A stretch of 64,000 nt of DNA from Bacillus luti (GTDB lineage: Bacteria > Bacillota > Bacilli > Bacillales > Bacillaceae_G), in assembly GCF_001884105.1 (NCBI RefSeq), contig NZ_MACI01000069.1, forward strand, positions 124,001 through 188,000. Reading direction: 5' to 3'. The notes under the pieces are model-generated. The model had not been told where the DNA came from and did not search any database. It worked only from the letters and a program-made list of their open reading frames with translations. How positions within the stretch are numbered: position 1 is the first letter of the stretch; every line of letters begins with the position of its first letter. Below are positions 16,175-24,664 of the stretch, piece by piece. The position numbers and the translations under genes were made by a program.

Positions 16175-16677
16175 ACAAAATAATATTAATTGGTTCCGGT
16201 GGTTCAGGAAAATCTACATTGGCAAAGCAGTTAGGAGCTAAATTAAATATTAAGGTGCATCATCTTGATGCACTATTTTGGAAACCAAATTGGGAAGGTG
16301 TTTCGAAAGAGGAACAAAGAACAGTTCAAAATGAATTAATTAAAGAAGAAAATTGGATTATTGATGGGAATTACGGCGGGACGATGGATATAAGACTTAA
16401 AGCAGCTGACACTATTATCTTTCTTGATATTCACAGAACAATTTGTGTTTATCGCGCTTTTAAAAGGATAATCCAATATCGAAATAAAACAAGACCAGAT
16501 ATGGGCGCGGGATGTGAAGAAAGATTTGATTTACCATTTTTCAAATGGATATGGGAATATCCAAAGGCGAAGCGACCTACAATTTTAAAAGGATTAGAGC
16601 AATTGCCCAAAGAGAAAAAGATTATTATTTTAAAATCCCCCAATGAGGTTCGGGAGTTTTTAAAGCACATAAAATAA
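16171..16677 (+). CDS. topology modulation (FlaR-like) P-loop kinase
   Basis: This 168-residue P-loop protein resembles adenylate kinase-type enzymes called DNA topology modulation protein or FlaR. It has Walker A GSGGSGKST (residues 8-16), then HHLDALFWKPNW, NWIIDGNYGGTMDIRL and DTIIFLDIHRTICVYRAFKRI. The true substrate of this group is not established. The ATGA overlap with the upstream phosphotransferase indicates translational coupling. Confidence 0.88.
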   Translation: MNKIILIGSGGSGKSTLAKQLGAKLNIKVHHLDALFWKPNWEGVSKEEQRTVQNELIKEENWIIDGNYGGTMDIRLKAADTIIFLDIHRTICVYRAFKRIIQYRNKTRPDMGAGCEERFDLPFFKWIWEYPKAKRPTILKGLEQLPKEKKIIILKSPNEVREFLKHIK

Positions 16678-16712
16678 TAAACTGTAGCACAACAAATCCT
16701 TTTGGATATTAC

Positions 16713-16742
16713 CGATTAGTTTAATAAAACTAATCGTTTTTT
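16713..16742 (+). terminator. terminator after FlaR-like gene
   Basis: CGATTAGTTT and AAACTAATCG pair perfectly around AATA, followed by TTTTTT. Confidence 0.9.
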
Positions 16743-16835
16743 ATTATGATAAATTTAATACTTACTACGAATTGTATTTTGTAATGAGTACATCATAATT
16801 AATCTATGAAAAATGAATGCTTGGAGGAATAGAAA

Positions 16836-17516
16836 ATGACTAACGATTTAATTCACATGATCGATTCATTAATGGTCAATATTCCAGCAGGAGAGGTAGT
16901 ATTGCGAGATGATCGTATAAAAAAAGAATGGCAAGTTCAAATTCAACCATTTCTTCTATCAAAGTATGTAGTAACAGCGGAATTATATTATGCTATTACG
17001 AATAGTACATCAAATGGTTATAAAGATAGTAATAAGCCAGTTGTAAATGTTTCATGGAATGATGCAATTGTATTTTGTAATTTACTTTCTAAAAAAGCGG
17101 GATTAACAGAGTATTATTCTATTAGTAATGGTGATCAAAAGGTGAGTTGTAATTTGGGATCTAACGGTTACCGATTACCGTCTGAGGCAGAGTGGCAATA
17201 CGCATGTAAAGCAGGTACAGCGGGATATATATACGGGGAACTTCAGAAAATAGCATGGTATAATGAAAATTCAAATGGACAAATTCATGATGTCGGCAAA
17301 AAAGAACCGAATGCATGGGGACTATATGATATGTTAGGGAACGTTTGGGAATGGTGCTATGATTTGTATGATAAAAAAGTGTACGGATCGTACCGAATTT
17401 TTCGTGGAGGCAGTTGGGCTGAAGCAGCTAGAGGTTGCGGTGCTACTTGTCGCCGGCGTAGCCATCCTACGTTTCACATAGATGATCTTGGTTTTAGGCT
17501 TGCTAGGTCAATTTAG
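16836..17516 (+). CDS. SUMF1/FGE-like protein
   Basis: The 226-residue protein has the formylglycine-generating sulfatase-modifying factor fold. Landmarks are VNVSWNDAIVFCNLLSKKAGL, GYRLPSEAEWQYACKAGT, GLYDMLGNVWEWCYD, FRGGSW and the ending DDLGFRLARS. In active aerobic FGE two cysteines bind copper after the GGSx motif. Here only C201 and C205 follow, and by my alignment one of the canonical positions is a glutamate, so the activity may differ. No sulfatase gene is adjacent. GGAGGAA precedes the ATG. Confidence 0.85.
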   Translation: MTNDLIHMIDSLMVNIPAGEVVLRDDRIKKEWQVQIQPFLLSKYVVTAELYYAITNSTSNGYKDSNKPVVNVSWNDAIVFCNLLSKKAGLTEYYSISNGDQKVSCNLGSNGYRLPSEAEWQYACKAGTAGYIYGELQKIAWYNENSNGQIHDVGKKEPNAWGLYDMLGNVWEWCYDLYDKKVYGSYRIFRGGSWAEAARGCGATCRRRSHPTFHIDDLGFRLARSI

Positions 17517-17599
17517 TAGGAAAATAACACAAATAACGAAGAAATGGGTATCTGTACTCTTAACGATATAGAAATGATTTAACTTAAGGAGTGTTTATA

Positions 17600-18796
17600 A
17601 TGGCTAGAGTTTTGTTCATTAACACCGGTTCAGAAGGGCATATCAATCCAACCTTGCGAGTTGTCGAGGAACTGATTTCCCGCGGTGAAGAAGTCGTTTA
17701 TTTTTCAATAGAGGCTTTCAGGGAGCGTATTGAAAAGACAGGTGCTACAGTGCGAACAATTGATGATCAAAAATTTTTAAAAGCGTTTCTGTCTGGTGGT
17801 AGAAATTACTTACATGAAAGAATAAACGGGCTTCTACATACAGCAGATGTTGCAATCCCCAGTATTTTAGAGGGAATTGAAGGGGAACATTTTGATTACA
17901 TCATTCACGATTCTATGTTTGGATGCGGTCGTTTAATTGCTCAAATTCTTAAACTACCAGCAATTAATTCCTGTACATCTTTTGCGCAGGATGAAAAATC
18001 ATTTGAACAAATGTTAGATCATCTTTCAAAAAATATCCCAGCGGAAGTCCATGATAGGATACATAATGATTTTCAAAACTTAGCAAAAGGAATTGCAGAA
18101 AAATATGGTGTTGAAATAAAATCTCCATATGAAGTTTTCTGTAATCCAGCACCACTCACTATTGTGTATACAATTAAGGAGTTCCAACCTTTTGGAGATA
18201 CGTTTGATGACACATTTAAATTTGTGGGACCATCTATCGCTGCACAAGTAAAAAATGAAGACTTTGATTTTAATTCAATTGAAATAAAGCGCTCAATTTA
18301 TATTTCATTAGGTACTGTTTTTAATGAAGCGATTGATTTTTATAAACTTTGTATTAAGGTGTTTGAGAATAGTGAGCATACAATTGTTATGTCTATTGGT
18401 AGTAACACGAAAATAAGTGATTTAGGCGATATCCCTAAAAACTTTATTGTGAAAAATTATGTACCTCAAACTGAACTGCTTACATATACGAAACTATTTA
18501 TTACACACGGTGGTATGAACAGTACGCATGAAGGACTCTATAATGGGGTTCCACTCATTGTAATCCCGCAAAGTGCCGATCAGCCAGTAATTGCAAAGCA
18601 AGTGGAGAATATCGGGGCAGGAGTTACATTGCAAATGAAAGAATTAACTGAAGGACAAATATGTGAAAGTGTAGAGCATGTGTTACATAATTCATCATTT
18701 AAGGAAGCTGCATTGAATATGAAAGAGTCTTTCCAAAAATCAGGTGGGTATAAACAAGCAGTTGATGAGATTTTCACATTTACAGATCGTGATTAA
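17600..18796 (+). CDS. MGT-type UDP-glycosyltransferase
   Basis: This is a GT1-family (GT-B fold) glycosyltransferase of the macrolide/YjiC type, 398 residues. The N-terminal half begins VLFINTGSEGHINPTLRVVEELISRGEEV. The C-terminal donor-binding signature reads FITHGGMNSTHEGLYNGVPLIVIPQ then SADQPVIAKQVENIGAG. The family transfers glucose from UDP-glucose to macrolides or flavonoids. The acceptor here is unknown. ATG 17600 lies about 9 nt after AAGGAG, and an upstream in-frame GTG is rejected for lack of spacing. Confidence 0.9.
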   Translation: MARVLFINTGSEGHINPTLRVVEELISRGEEVVYFSIEAFRERIEKTGATVRTIDDQKFLKAFLSGGRNYLHERINGLLHTADVAIPSILEGIEGEHFDYIIHDSMFGCGRLIAQILKLPAINSCTSFAQDEKSFEQMLDHLSKNIPAEVHDRIHNDFQNLAKGIAEKYGVEIKSPYEVFCNPAPLTIVYTIKEFQPFGDTFDDTFKFVGPSIAAQVKNEDFDFNSIEIKRSIYISLGTVFNEAIDFYKLCIKVFENSEHTIVMSIGSNTKISDLGDIPKNFIVKNYVPQTELLTYTKLFITHGGMNSTHEGLYNGVPLIVIPQSADQPVIAKQVENIGAGVTLQMKELTEGQICESVEHVLHNSSFKEAALNMKESFQKSGGYKQAVDEIFTFTDRD

Positions 18797-18849
18797 ATTT
18801 TGATTTAACAGAAATGTAAGTAGCTTATTCTGTTAAGAAGGAGTAATGA

Positions 18850-19362
18850 ATGATCAATAAACTATACGAAAAGTATAAAATACGTAGCATCCCAAATGAA
18901 TTTTCAATAACTGAAATTGATCGGATTTTGAAGGAAGAGTATAAGGCTACCGAAATCGACAAAGACAAAATTGGTTCTATGATGCATGATCCGTATACAA
19001 ATTTTGAGGAGATAATAAAATGTTACAAGATTGATCAGCAAGATATTTTATCGAGTTTGTTTAGCAATGAGGAAAAAAGTAATTTTGCTGAAATGATTCA
19101 ATTCAATCAATCTGAGCAAAGCACACAGTATGATGAGCAAGATTTCTTTAATCAGCAAATCCAAGAAGGTAAGTTAATCGTTATATTTTTAGCAAGTACG
19201 GAAGGGACATATATGAATTACTTCAACCTATTAGGACATTCGGAGAAATTGTATCATAAACTCACTGTCCTTATGGGAGTAGAAAAAGAAGAATGTAACT
19301 TAGATAATCCTTTGTTCAAAAAATATTTACAGGCATTAGATGCTACTGGATATTTAGAATAA
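18850..19362 (+). CDS. hypothetical protein, 170 aa
   Basis: I do not recognise this protein. It is soluble, acidic and mostly helical: KLYEKYKIRSIPNEFSITEIDRILKEEYKATEIDKDKIGSMM, then a Gln/Ser-rich linker near residues 88-105 and a C-terminal part LYHKLTVLMGVEKEECNLDNPLFKKYLQALDATGYLE. An AAGGAG site precedes the ATG. It follows the glycosyltransferase gene by 53 nt with no terminator between, so they may share a transcript. Confidence 0.6.
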   Translation: MINKLYEKYKIRSIPNEFSITEIDRILKEEYKATEIDKDKIGSMMHDPYTNFEEIIKCYKIDQQDILSSLFSNEEKSNFAEMIQFNQSEQSTQYDEQDFFNQQIQEGKLIVIFLASTEGTYMNYFNLLGHSEKLYHKLTVLMGVEKEECNLDNPLFKKYLQALDATGYLE

Positions 19363-19365
19363 TAA

Positions 19366-19416
19366 AGAAAGGGTACTATATGTATCTATAATGCGTAATC
19401 ATTTAGTACCCTTTCT
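19366..19416. terminator. shared convergent terminator
   Basis: AGAAAGGGTACTA pairs with TAGTACCCTTTCT across a 25-nt loop between convergent genes, usable on both strands though the loop is long. Confidence 0.65.
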
Positions 19417-19417
19417 A

Positions 19418-19852
19418 TTATGATAATATTTTCGTCATAAGGATGTGCGGAATACCATCTTCCATAAATACATCAGAAGAAGTTTGATAGCCTAATTTTT
19501 TATAAAATCCTTCTGCTTGTGTTTGCCCATGTAATTTCACTTTTGTTGCTTCTTTGTTTTGAGCAATCTCTTCTAATACTTGAATGATTACTTTCCCTAG
19601 TCCGTATTTACGATAGTCTTTTAAAATACAAATGCGCTCTAATTTTCCTATGCCATCAACAAATCGTATACGACCTGTACCTACAGGAAGCTCGTTATAA
19701 TAAACTAAAATATGTTTACATGCCTCACCGATTTCATCAAATGTATCGAATTCATCTTCAAGAGGGACATCTTGTTCTTTTACAAATACTTCTTTTCGAA
19801 TATGAAAGGCAATTTCTAAATCTGTAAGTTCTGTTATGAGTTTGGATTGCAA
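19418..19852 (-). CDS. GNAT acetyltransferase, YjcF/ElaA-like
   Basis: This 144-residue acetyltransferase begins with IAFHIRKEVFVKEQDVPLEDEFDTFDE, a segment typical of the YjcF/ElaA group. GTGRIRF leads to the acetyl-CoA loop RICILKDYRKYGLGKVIIQVLEE, and the C-terminal motif is HGQTQAEGFYKKLGYQTSSDVFMEDGIPHILM. The start is TTG with AAAGGGCTG upstream. The substrate is not known. Confidence 0.87.
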   Translation of the reverse strand: MQSKLITELTDLEIAFHIRKEVFVKEQDVPLEDEFDTFDEIGEACKHILVYYNELPVGTGRIRFVDGIGKLERICILKDYRKYGLGKVIIQVLEEIAQNKEATKVKLHGQTQAEGFYKKLGYQTSSDVFMEDGIPHILMTKILS

Positions 19853-19938
19853 AATGTTCAGCCCTTTCTAGTATGATGTGCGTATGTTTTCATAGTATAT
19901 CATACTAAGACGCTATTAAGAGAAGCAGAACACATTAA

Positions 19939-19964
19939 AAAGCCGACTTCAAACAGTCAGCTTT
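19939..19964 (-). terminator. terminator after rpiA
   Basis: AAAGCCGACT and AGTCAGCTTT form a near-perfect stem directly after the minus-strand rpiA stop, followed by TTTTT on that strand. Confidence 0.75.
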
Positions 19965-20632
19965 CATGATAATTCTTTTATCCCATTTTTAGTTCCGATA
20001 ATTGCTTTACTCGTCATATTTATAAACAAGCCTGTTTCAACTACACCAGTAATCATTTTTAATTGTTCGTGTAAAGTAGCTGGATTAGATACATGGTTAG
20101 GAAATACACAATCGATAATCATATTGTTGTTATCCGTTATAAATGTATCGTTATTTTTTAAACGTAACGTTGTTTGACATCCTAAAGACTGAATTTTATT
20201 TTCCGTTTGTTTCCATGAAAAAGGTATAATTTCAACAGGCAATGGGAAAGTACCTAAATGCGTAACGAGTTTCGATTCATCAGCAATGATAACCAGTTTT
20301 TTAGAGGAGGCGGCAACGATTTTTTCCCGAAGTAAAGCACCACCGCCACCTTTTATTAGCTGTAAATTTGAATCAATTTCGTCAGCTCCATCGATTGTTA
20401 AATCAAGCATTTGTATGTCATTTAACGAAATCAGCGGAATGTTTAGTTGTTGTGCTAATGCTTCAGTTTCCTTAGATGTAGGTACAGCTTGAATGGATAA
20501 ACCTTCTTGTACACGTTGTCCTAACTTTCGTATCGTCCAATATACAGTTGAGCCTGTACCAAGCCCAACGTTCATTCCATCTTGTACAAAGTTAGCGGCG
20601 TATTCACCTGCAAACTGTTTTAAATTTATCAT
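19964..20632 (-). CDS. rpiA: ribose-5-phosphate isomerase A
   Basis: RpiA interconverts ribose-5-phosphate and ribulose-5-phosphate in the pentose phosphate pathway. Family motifs are visible in order: VGLGTGSTVYWTIRKLG, AVPTSKETEALA, LTIDGADEIDSNLQLIKGGGGALLREKIVA, and VVETGLFI near the end. The 222-residue length is normal. The gene starts 1 nt after the stop of the ferredoxin gene, so the two are translationally coupled. RpiA is metal independent, which makes the tight pairing with an iron-sulfur protein curious. Confidence 0.95.
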   Translation of the reverse strand: MINLKQFAGEYAANFVQDGMNVGLGTGSTVYWTIRKLGQRVQEGLSIQAVPTSKETEALAQQLNIPLISLNDIQMLDLTIDGADEIDSNLQLIKGGGGALLREKIVAASSKKLVIIADESKLVTHLGTFPLPVEIIPFSWKQTENKIQSLGCQTTLRLKNNDTFITDNNNMIIDCVFPNHVSNPATLHEQLKMITGVVETGLFINMTSKAIIGTKNGIKELS

Positions 20633-20633
20633 G

Positions 20634-20954
20634 TCACTCTACCGGACGTGGCCCAGCATCAAGACCTGAATTTTCGACTGTAAGCACCGGACGAACAACT
20701 ATATCTTTATGTACGCGCATTTGACATGATAGTCGCAAATGATCTTCAATCCCTTTTTCCGTCATCGCATTTTTTTCATTCGTACTTACTTCACAGAAGT
20801 CACCCGCTATTATTTCTACTCTACAAGTTGTGCAACGCGCTTTTCCACCGCAACGATGGAGTATGTGTACACCGTTATCTTCAATTGCTAATACTAACTT
20901 TGTGCCTTCTTTTACATCAAAAGTTCCCGCACCTTCAATTGTTAATTTTGGCAA
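20634..20954 (-). CDS. 2Fe-2S ferredoxin
   Basis: This is a 106-residue plant/adrenodoxin-type electron carrier. The cluster ligands are C35, C41 and C44 in RCGGKARCTTC plus C77 in RLSCQMRV. The N-terminal part (PKLTIEGAGTFDVKEGTKLVLAIEDNGV) is the usual beta-grasp start. AGGAGGAAC precedes the ATG. It is the first gene of a two-gene unit with rpiA, divergent from the sigma factor gene. Its redox partner is not in the window. Confidence 0.92.
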   Translation of the reverse strand: MPKLTIEGAGTFDVKEGTKLVLAIEDNGVHILHRCGGKARCTTCRVEIIAGDFCEVSTNEKNAMTEKGIEDHLRLSCQMRVHKDIVVRPVLTVENSGLDAGPRPVE

Positions 20955-21038
20955 ATTTGTTCCTCCTCACGTAAAATTGTACATAACATATTTATGACCG
21001 CGAATTATTGAACATAAACATATTTTTTTATATGCCCC

Positions 21039-21063
21039 GTAACTTTTTTATTAGTTGTATCGT
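21039..21063 (+). promoter_or_regulatory. candidate ECF-type promoter
   Basis: GTAAC (21039-21043) and CGT (21061-21063) are separated by 17 nt, matching the AAC...CGT logic of ECF sigma promoters. The site lies 33 nt upstream of the chosen start of a sigma factor gene, so it may be an autoregulated promoter. Confidence 0.45.
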
Positions 21064-21096
21064 TTATAAAGTAAGCGCTGAAAAGGAGTGGTTATT

Positions 21097-21783
21097 TTGT
21101 GCACAAAAGTAACTCAGATTTTAAAGAACCATATCGATATGAATCATTCAAATAAAAGCTTTTTAATTGAGAACTATACAGAGCTAAAAAGGTACTGCAC
21201 ATTTTTAACGAAAAACAAGTGGGACGGTGAAGATCTCGCCCAAGAAACAGTTTGTAAAGTTCTTCAAAAATATAGTAATAAAGATATTTGCATGACGCTT
21301 CTATATAAAATAGCTAGAAATCGCTGGTTAGACCAGATGAAGTTGAAATCAGTTTATGAAAAAATAAAGGAACAGATTACTTTTGAAGAGCCACATGAGA
21401 AGATTGCAGATCTACATGAAATGGTAGGGAAAGTATTGACTTCATTAAATGTACAGCAATCCGCAATTTTATTATTAAAAGATGTGTTTCAATATAGTAT
21501 CGCTGATATTGCTAAAGTATGTGCTGTATCGGAAGGTGCAGTGAAAGCTTCTTTATTTCGGAGTAGAAACAGACTAAAAACTGTAAGTGAAGAAGGAATT
21601 GAGATAGTCGAATTCACAGATGATATTGATATTGTTGTAACGTCTATTCGTGAAGAAAGCCCGGAATTATTAACAAAACTTCTTCCGACAATAGATTTTA
21701 CTAAGTTACCATCTAAACAGCCAGTCTTATTATTTAATGCGAAAAAGCCTTCTTCCTACAGTTGTATGCTATGCGCAGCATAA
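21097..21783 (+). CDS. ECF-like sigma-70 family sigma factor
   Basis: This is a group 4-type RNA polymerase sigma factor. Region 2 reads [33 protein letters not shown]...[17 protein letters not shown]. Region 4 reads [49 protein letters not shown]-terminal extension of about 60 residues follows, ending SYSCMLCAA. No anti-sigma gene is adjacent; a clpP paralogue starts 20 nt downstream. The start is uncertain: a TTG at 21097 is chosen 9 nt after AAGGAG, while a GTG at 21088 would overlap that site. A terminal -AA resembling an ssrA-like degron is notable. Confidence 0.85.
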   Translation: MCTKVTQILKNHIDMNHSNKSFLIENYTELKRYCTFLTKNKWDGEDLAQETVCKVLQKYSNKDICMTLLYKIARNRWLDQMKLKSVYEKIKEQITFEEPHEKIADLHEMVGKVLTSLNVQQSAILLLKDVFQYSIADIAKVCAVSEGAVKASLFRSRNRLKTVSEEGIEIVEFTDDIDIVVTSIREESPELLTKLLPTIDFTKLPSKQPVLLFNAKKPSSYSCMLCAA

Positions 21784-21803
21784 CAATTATTGGAGGGATA
21801 AAA

Positions 21804-22385
21804 ATGAATACAATTCCATACGTCGTAGAACAAACGAAATTAGGAGAACGTTCCTATGATATATATTCAAGGTTATTAAAGGACCGCATTATAATGATCG
21901 GTTCAGAAATTAACGATCAAGTAGCGAGTAGTGTAGTGGCGCAATTATTATTTTTAGAGGCAGAAGATGCAGAAAAAGACATATTCCTGTATATTAATAG
22001 TCCTGGCGGTTCAACGACAGCTGGTTTTGCGATATTAGATACGATGAATCTAATTAAACCGGATGTGCAAACACTTTGTATGGGATTTGCGGCGTCATTT
22101 GGTGCATTGCTATTATTATCAGGTGCAAAAGGAAAACGATTTGCGTTACCTAATAGTGAAATTATGATTCATCAGCCGCTCGGTGGTGCAAAAGGGCAGG
22201 CAACGGAAATTGAAATAACTGCAAAAAGAATATTAAAGTTAAAGCATGATATTAATAAAATGATTGCAGAAAAAACAGGGCAATCACTTGAACGAGTAGC
22301 TCATGATACAGAAAGAGATTATTTTATGACCGCTGAAGAAGCAAAGGAATATGGGATTGTAGATGATGTTGTTGCGAAAAAATAA
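21804..22385 (+). CDS. clpP: ClpP protease proteolytic subunit (paralogue)
   Basis: This is the serine peptidase subunit of Clp proteases. The catalytic triad is S98 (GFAASFGA), H123 (MIHQPLGG) and D172 (TERDYF). The 193-residue length is normal. The oligomerisation and active-site regions [19 protein letters not shown] and [30 protein letters not shown] are intact. FAASFG instead of the usual MAASMG, and its place beside a sigma factor gene, suggest a second ClpP rather than the main housekeeping copy. ATG 21804 is set by GGAGGG 8 nt upstream; longer in-frame starts overlap the sigma gene. Confidence 0.93.
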   Translation: MNTIPYVVEQTKLGERSYDIYSRLLKDRIIMIGSEINDQVASSVVAQLLFLEAEDAEKDIFLYINSPGGSTTAGFAILDTMNLIKPDVQTLCMGFAASFGALLLLSGAKGKRFALPNSEIMIHQPLGGAKGQATEIEITAKRILKLKHDINKMIAEKTGQSLERVAHDTERDYFMTAEEAKEYGIVDDVVAKK

Positions 22386-22388
22386 CAT

Positions 22389-22431
22389 AAAACAGGCTAG
22401 AGAATATCCATTATTCTCTAGCCTGTTTTTT
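22389..22431. terminator. shared convergent terminator
   Basis: AAACAGGCTAGAGAATA pairs with the matching arm ending GCCTGTTT around a short loop. It serves clpP and the convergent binding-protein gene. Confidence 0.9.
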
Positions 22432-23287
22432 AATCTTTTATCCATTCGTCAACTAACGATTGATTCTTTTTAATCCATTTTCGCGCAGCTTCTTCTGGAT
22501 CTTTCGTTTTATTGAGCATGATCATTAGCGTACCAAGCTGTTCATCATTCATTTTCCATTTATCAAAGTATTTCACAACTTCTGGATGATCCGTTTCAAA
22601 ACCTTTTCGTAATGAGTAATAAATATCATCTTTTTCACCATATACTTTCTTAGGGTCTTTTAAATATTTTAAGTCAAATTCTGAAAAGCCCCAATGTGGA
22701 TTCCAAAGCGTTACCGCGATTGGTTTCTTTTTCGTATATGCTTTTTTTAATTCGCTCATCATCGCAGCTTCTGAAGATTGGACAAGTTTTAATTTAATAT
22801 CATATTCTTTCATAGCTTTATTCGTTAAATTCATAAGACTACTACCAGGTTCTATACCAATGATTTTGTTATCTAGCTCATCTTTATGGGCATTTAAATC
22901 TTCAATACTGTTAACATTTTTCACATAGGAAGGAACGACTAAACCGAGACCAGTCCCTTCGTACCATTTTGACTTTAAGACAATCTCATCTTTATAACGA
23001 TTATTTAATGGTTTGTCCGTAACGGGAAGCCATACTTCTAAATTTGCATCAACATCCCCACGAGCAACACCAGTCCAAATCGCAGCTTTTTCTAAATACA
23101 TGAGTTCAACTTTATATCCCTTATCTTCTAATAAAACTTTCCACATGTTTGCAGTTGCAATATTTTCTTTCCAACTTGTTACACCAAGTTTAATTTTCCC
23201 TTTCGAATTTGCATTTGTTGCATTACATGAAGTGAAAATCATAGTAATAAATAATGCAAGGCATATAAGCCATATTTTCTTTCTCAT
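22430..23287 (-). CDS. glycine betaine-type ABC substrate-binding lipoprotein
   Basis: This is the extracellular binding component of an OpuA/ProU-type osmoprotectant importer. The signal peptide ends in a lipobox with C21 (MIFTSC). The mature part begins KIKLGVTSWKENIATANMWKVLLEDKGYKVELMYL and contains DVNAN-type ligand features (RGDVDANLEVWLP, GIEPGSSLM, KPIAVTLWNPHWGF, DLKYLKDP), as in OpuAC-like proteins. It is divergent from the ATPase and permease genes over a 171-nt gap, although all three are expected to form one transporter. Confidence 0.92.
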   Translation of the reverse strand: MRKKIWLICLALFITMIFTSCNATNANSKGKIKLGVTSWKENIATANMWKVLLEDKGYKVELMYLEKAAIWTGVARGDVDANLEVWLPVTDKPLNNRYKDEIVLKSKWYEGTGLGLVVPSYVKNVNSIEDLNAHKDELDNKIIGIEPGSSLMNLTNKAMKEYDIKLKLVQSSEAAMMSELKKAYTKKKPIAVTLWNPHWGFSEFDLKYLKDPKKVYGEKDDIYYSLRKGFETDHPEVVKYFDKWKMNDEQLGTLMIMLNKTKDPEEAARKWIKKNQSLVDEWIKD

Positions 23288-23458
23288 CGAAAACCTCCTA
23301 AGAAACGTTTGCCATTTTAAATAAATGTATAAGTAAGCATTCTTATTATGAACGGAAACGAGAATTTTAAAGAAATCTTATGAATGTCATTTTTATGTAA
23401 TATTTCTTTGCAAAATCGCAACACTATGTGAATAGATGGGTAGAAAAGGAGTAGTGAC

Positions 23459-24664
23459 ATGGATAATACAAAGGTGCGTGTTGAAAACGTAACAAAAGTA
23501 TTCGGGAAACATCCGCAAAGAGCCCTTTCTTTATTAAAAGAAGGAAAAAGTAAATCAGAAATTTTGAAAGAGACAGGAATGAACGTTGGTGTGAAAAAGG
23601 CAACGTTTGAAGTATATACTGGAGAAATTTTTGTGATTATGGGGTTATCTGGTAGCGGGAAATCTACGTTAGTTCGTATGCTAAATCAATTAATCAAACC
23701 AACAGCAGGTCATATTTACATAGATGGTGAAGACATAGCTACGATGGGAAAAGAAGAGTTGCGGAGAGTGAGAAGAACAAAGATGAGTATGGTGTTTCAA
23801 AAGTTCGCTCTCTTCCCGCACCGTACAGTAATACAAAACGTTGCGTACGGATTAGAAATACAAGGAGTTCCAGTAGAGGAACGTGAAAGTAAAGCGTTAG
23901 AATCACTGCAGTTAGTAGGACTTGATCATCATAAAGATAATTATCCAAGTCAACTTAGTGGCGGTATGCAGCAGCGTGTTGGCATCGCAAGGGCATTAAC
24001 AAATAATCCGGATGTTTTACTAATGGACGAATCATTTAGTGCATTAGATCCACTTATTCGAAAAGAAATGCAAGATGAGTTATTAGAACTCCAAGATAAA
24101 ATGGAGAAAACTATCATATTTATTACACATGATTTAGATGAAGCTCTTCGAATTGGTGATCGGATCGCGTTAATGAAAGATGGAGAGGTTGTCCAAATTG
24201 GAACGCCAGAAGAAATTATGATGAGTCCTGCTAATGAGTTTGTTGAGAAATTCGTTGCGGACGTGAATTTAGGGAAAGTAATTACGGCGGAATCTATATT
24301 AAAACGACCGGAGACATTATTAATTGATCGTGGACCACGTGTAGCGCTTCAAATTATGAGGAATGCGGGTGTTTCTACAGTATATGTTGTAAATAAGAAG
24401 TATGAGTTTTTAGGAATATTAACTGCAGATGACGCGAGTAAAGCAGTGCAAAAACAGTGGCCGATTGCTGATTTACTACTTAACGATATTCCACATGTTT
24501 ATTTAGATACTTTACTGGAAGAGACCTATGCGAAAATGGCCGAGATGAAATATCCGTTACCCGTAATTGATGAGAAGAAAAGACTAAGAGGAATTATTAA
24601 ACGTGAAAGTGTCATTCAAGCTCTTGCAGGAAATATTGAAGAAGAGGTGAAAGACGATGAATAG
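23459..24664 (+). CDS. glycine betaine/proline ABC transporter ATPase
   Basis: This is the ATPase subunit of an OpuA/ProV-type importer (401 residues). Walker A is GLSGSGKST (62-70), the signature is LSGGMQQR (166-173), Walker B is VLLMDE (186-191), and ITHDLDEA follows. The N-terminal extension KVFGKHPQRALSLLKEGKSKSEILKETG is specific to this group. Two CBS-type repeats occupy about residues 280-395 and in relatives sense ionic strength. The stop overlaps the permease start by 8 nt. Confidence 0.95.
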   Translation: MDNTKVRVENVTKVFGKHPQRALSLLKEGKSKSEILKETGMNVGVKKATFEVYTGEIFVIMGLSGSGKSTLVRMLNQLIKPTAGHIYIDGEDIATMGKEELRRVRRTKMSMVFQKFALFPHRTVIQNVAYGLEIQGVPVEERESKALESLQLVGLDHHKDNYPSQLSGGMQQRVGIARALTNNPDVLLMDESFSALDPLIRKEMQDELLELQDKMEKTIIFITHDLDEALRIGDRIALMKDGEVVQIGTPEEIMMSPANEFVEKFVADVNLGKVITAESILKRPETLLIDRGPRVALQIMRNAGVSTVYVVNKKYEFLGILTADDASKAVQKQWPIADLLLNDIPHVYLDTLLEETYAKMAEMKYPLPVIDEKKRLRGIIKRESVIQALAGNIEEEVKDDE

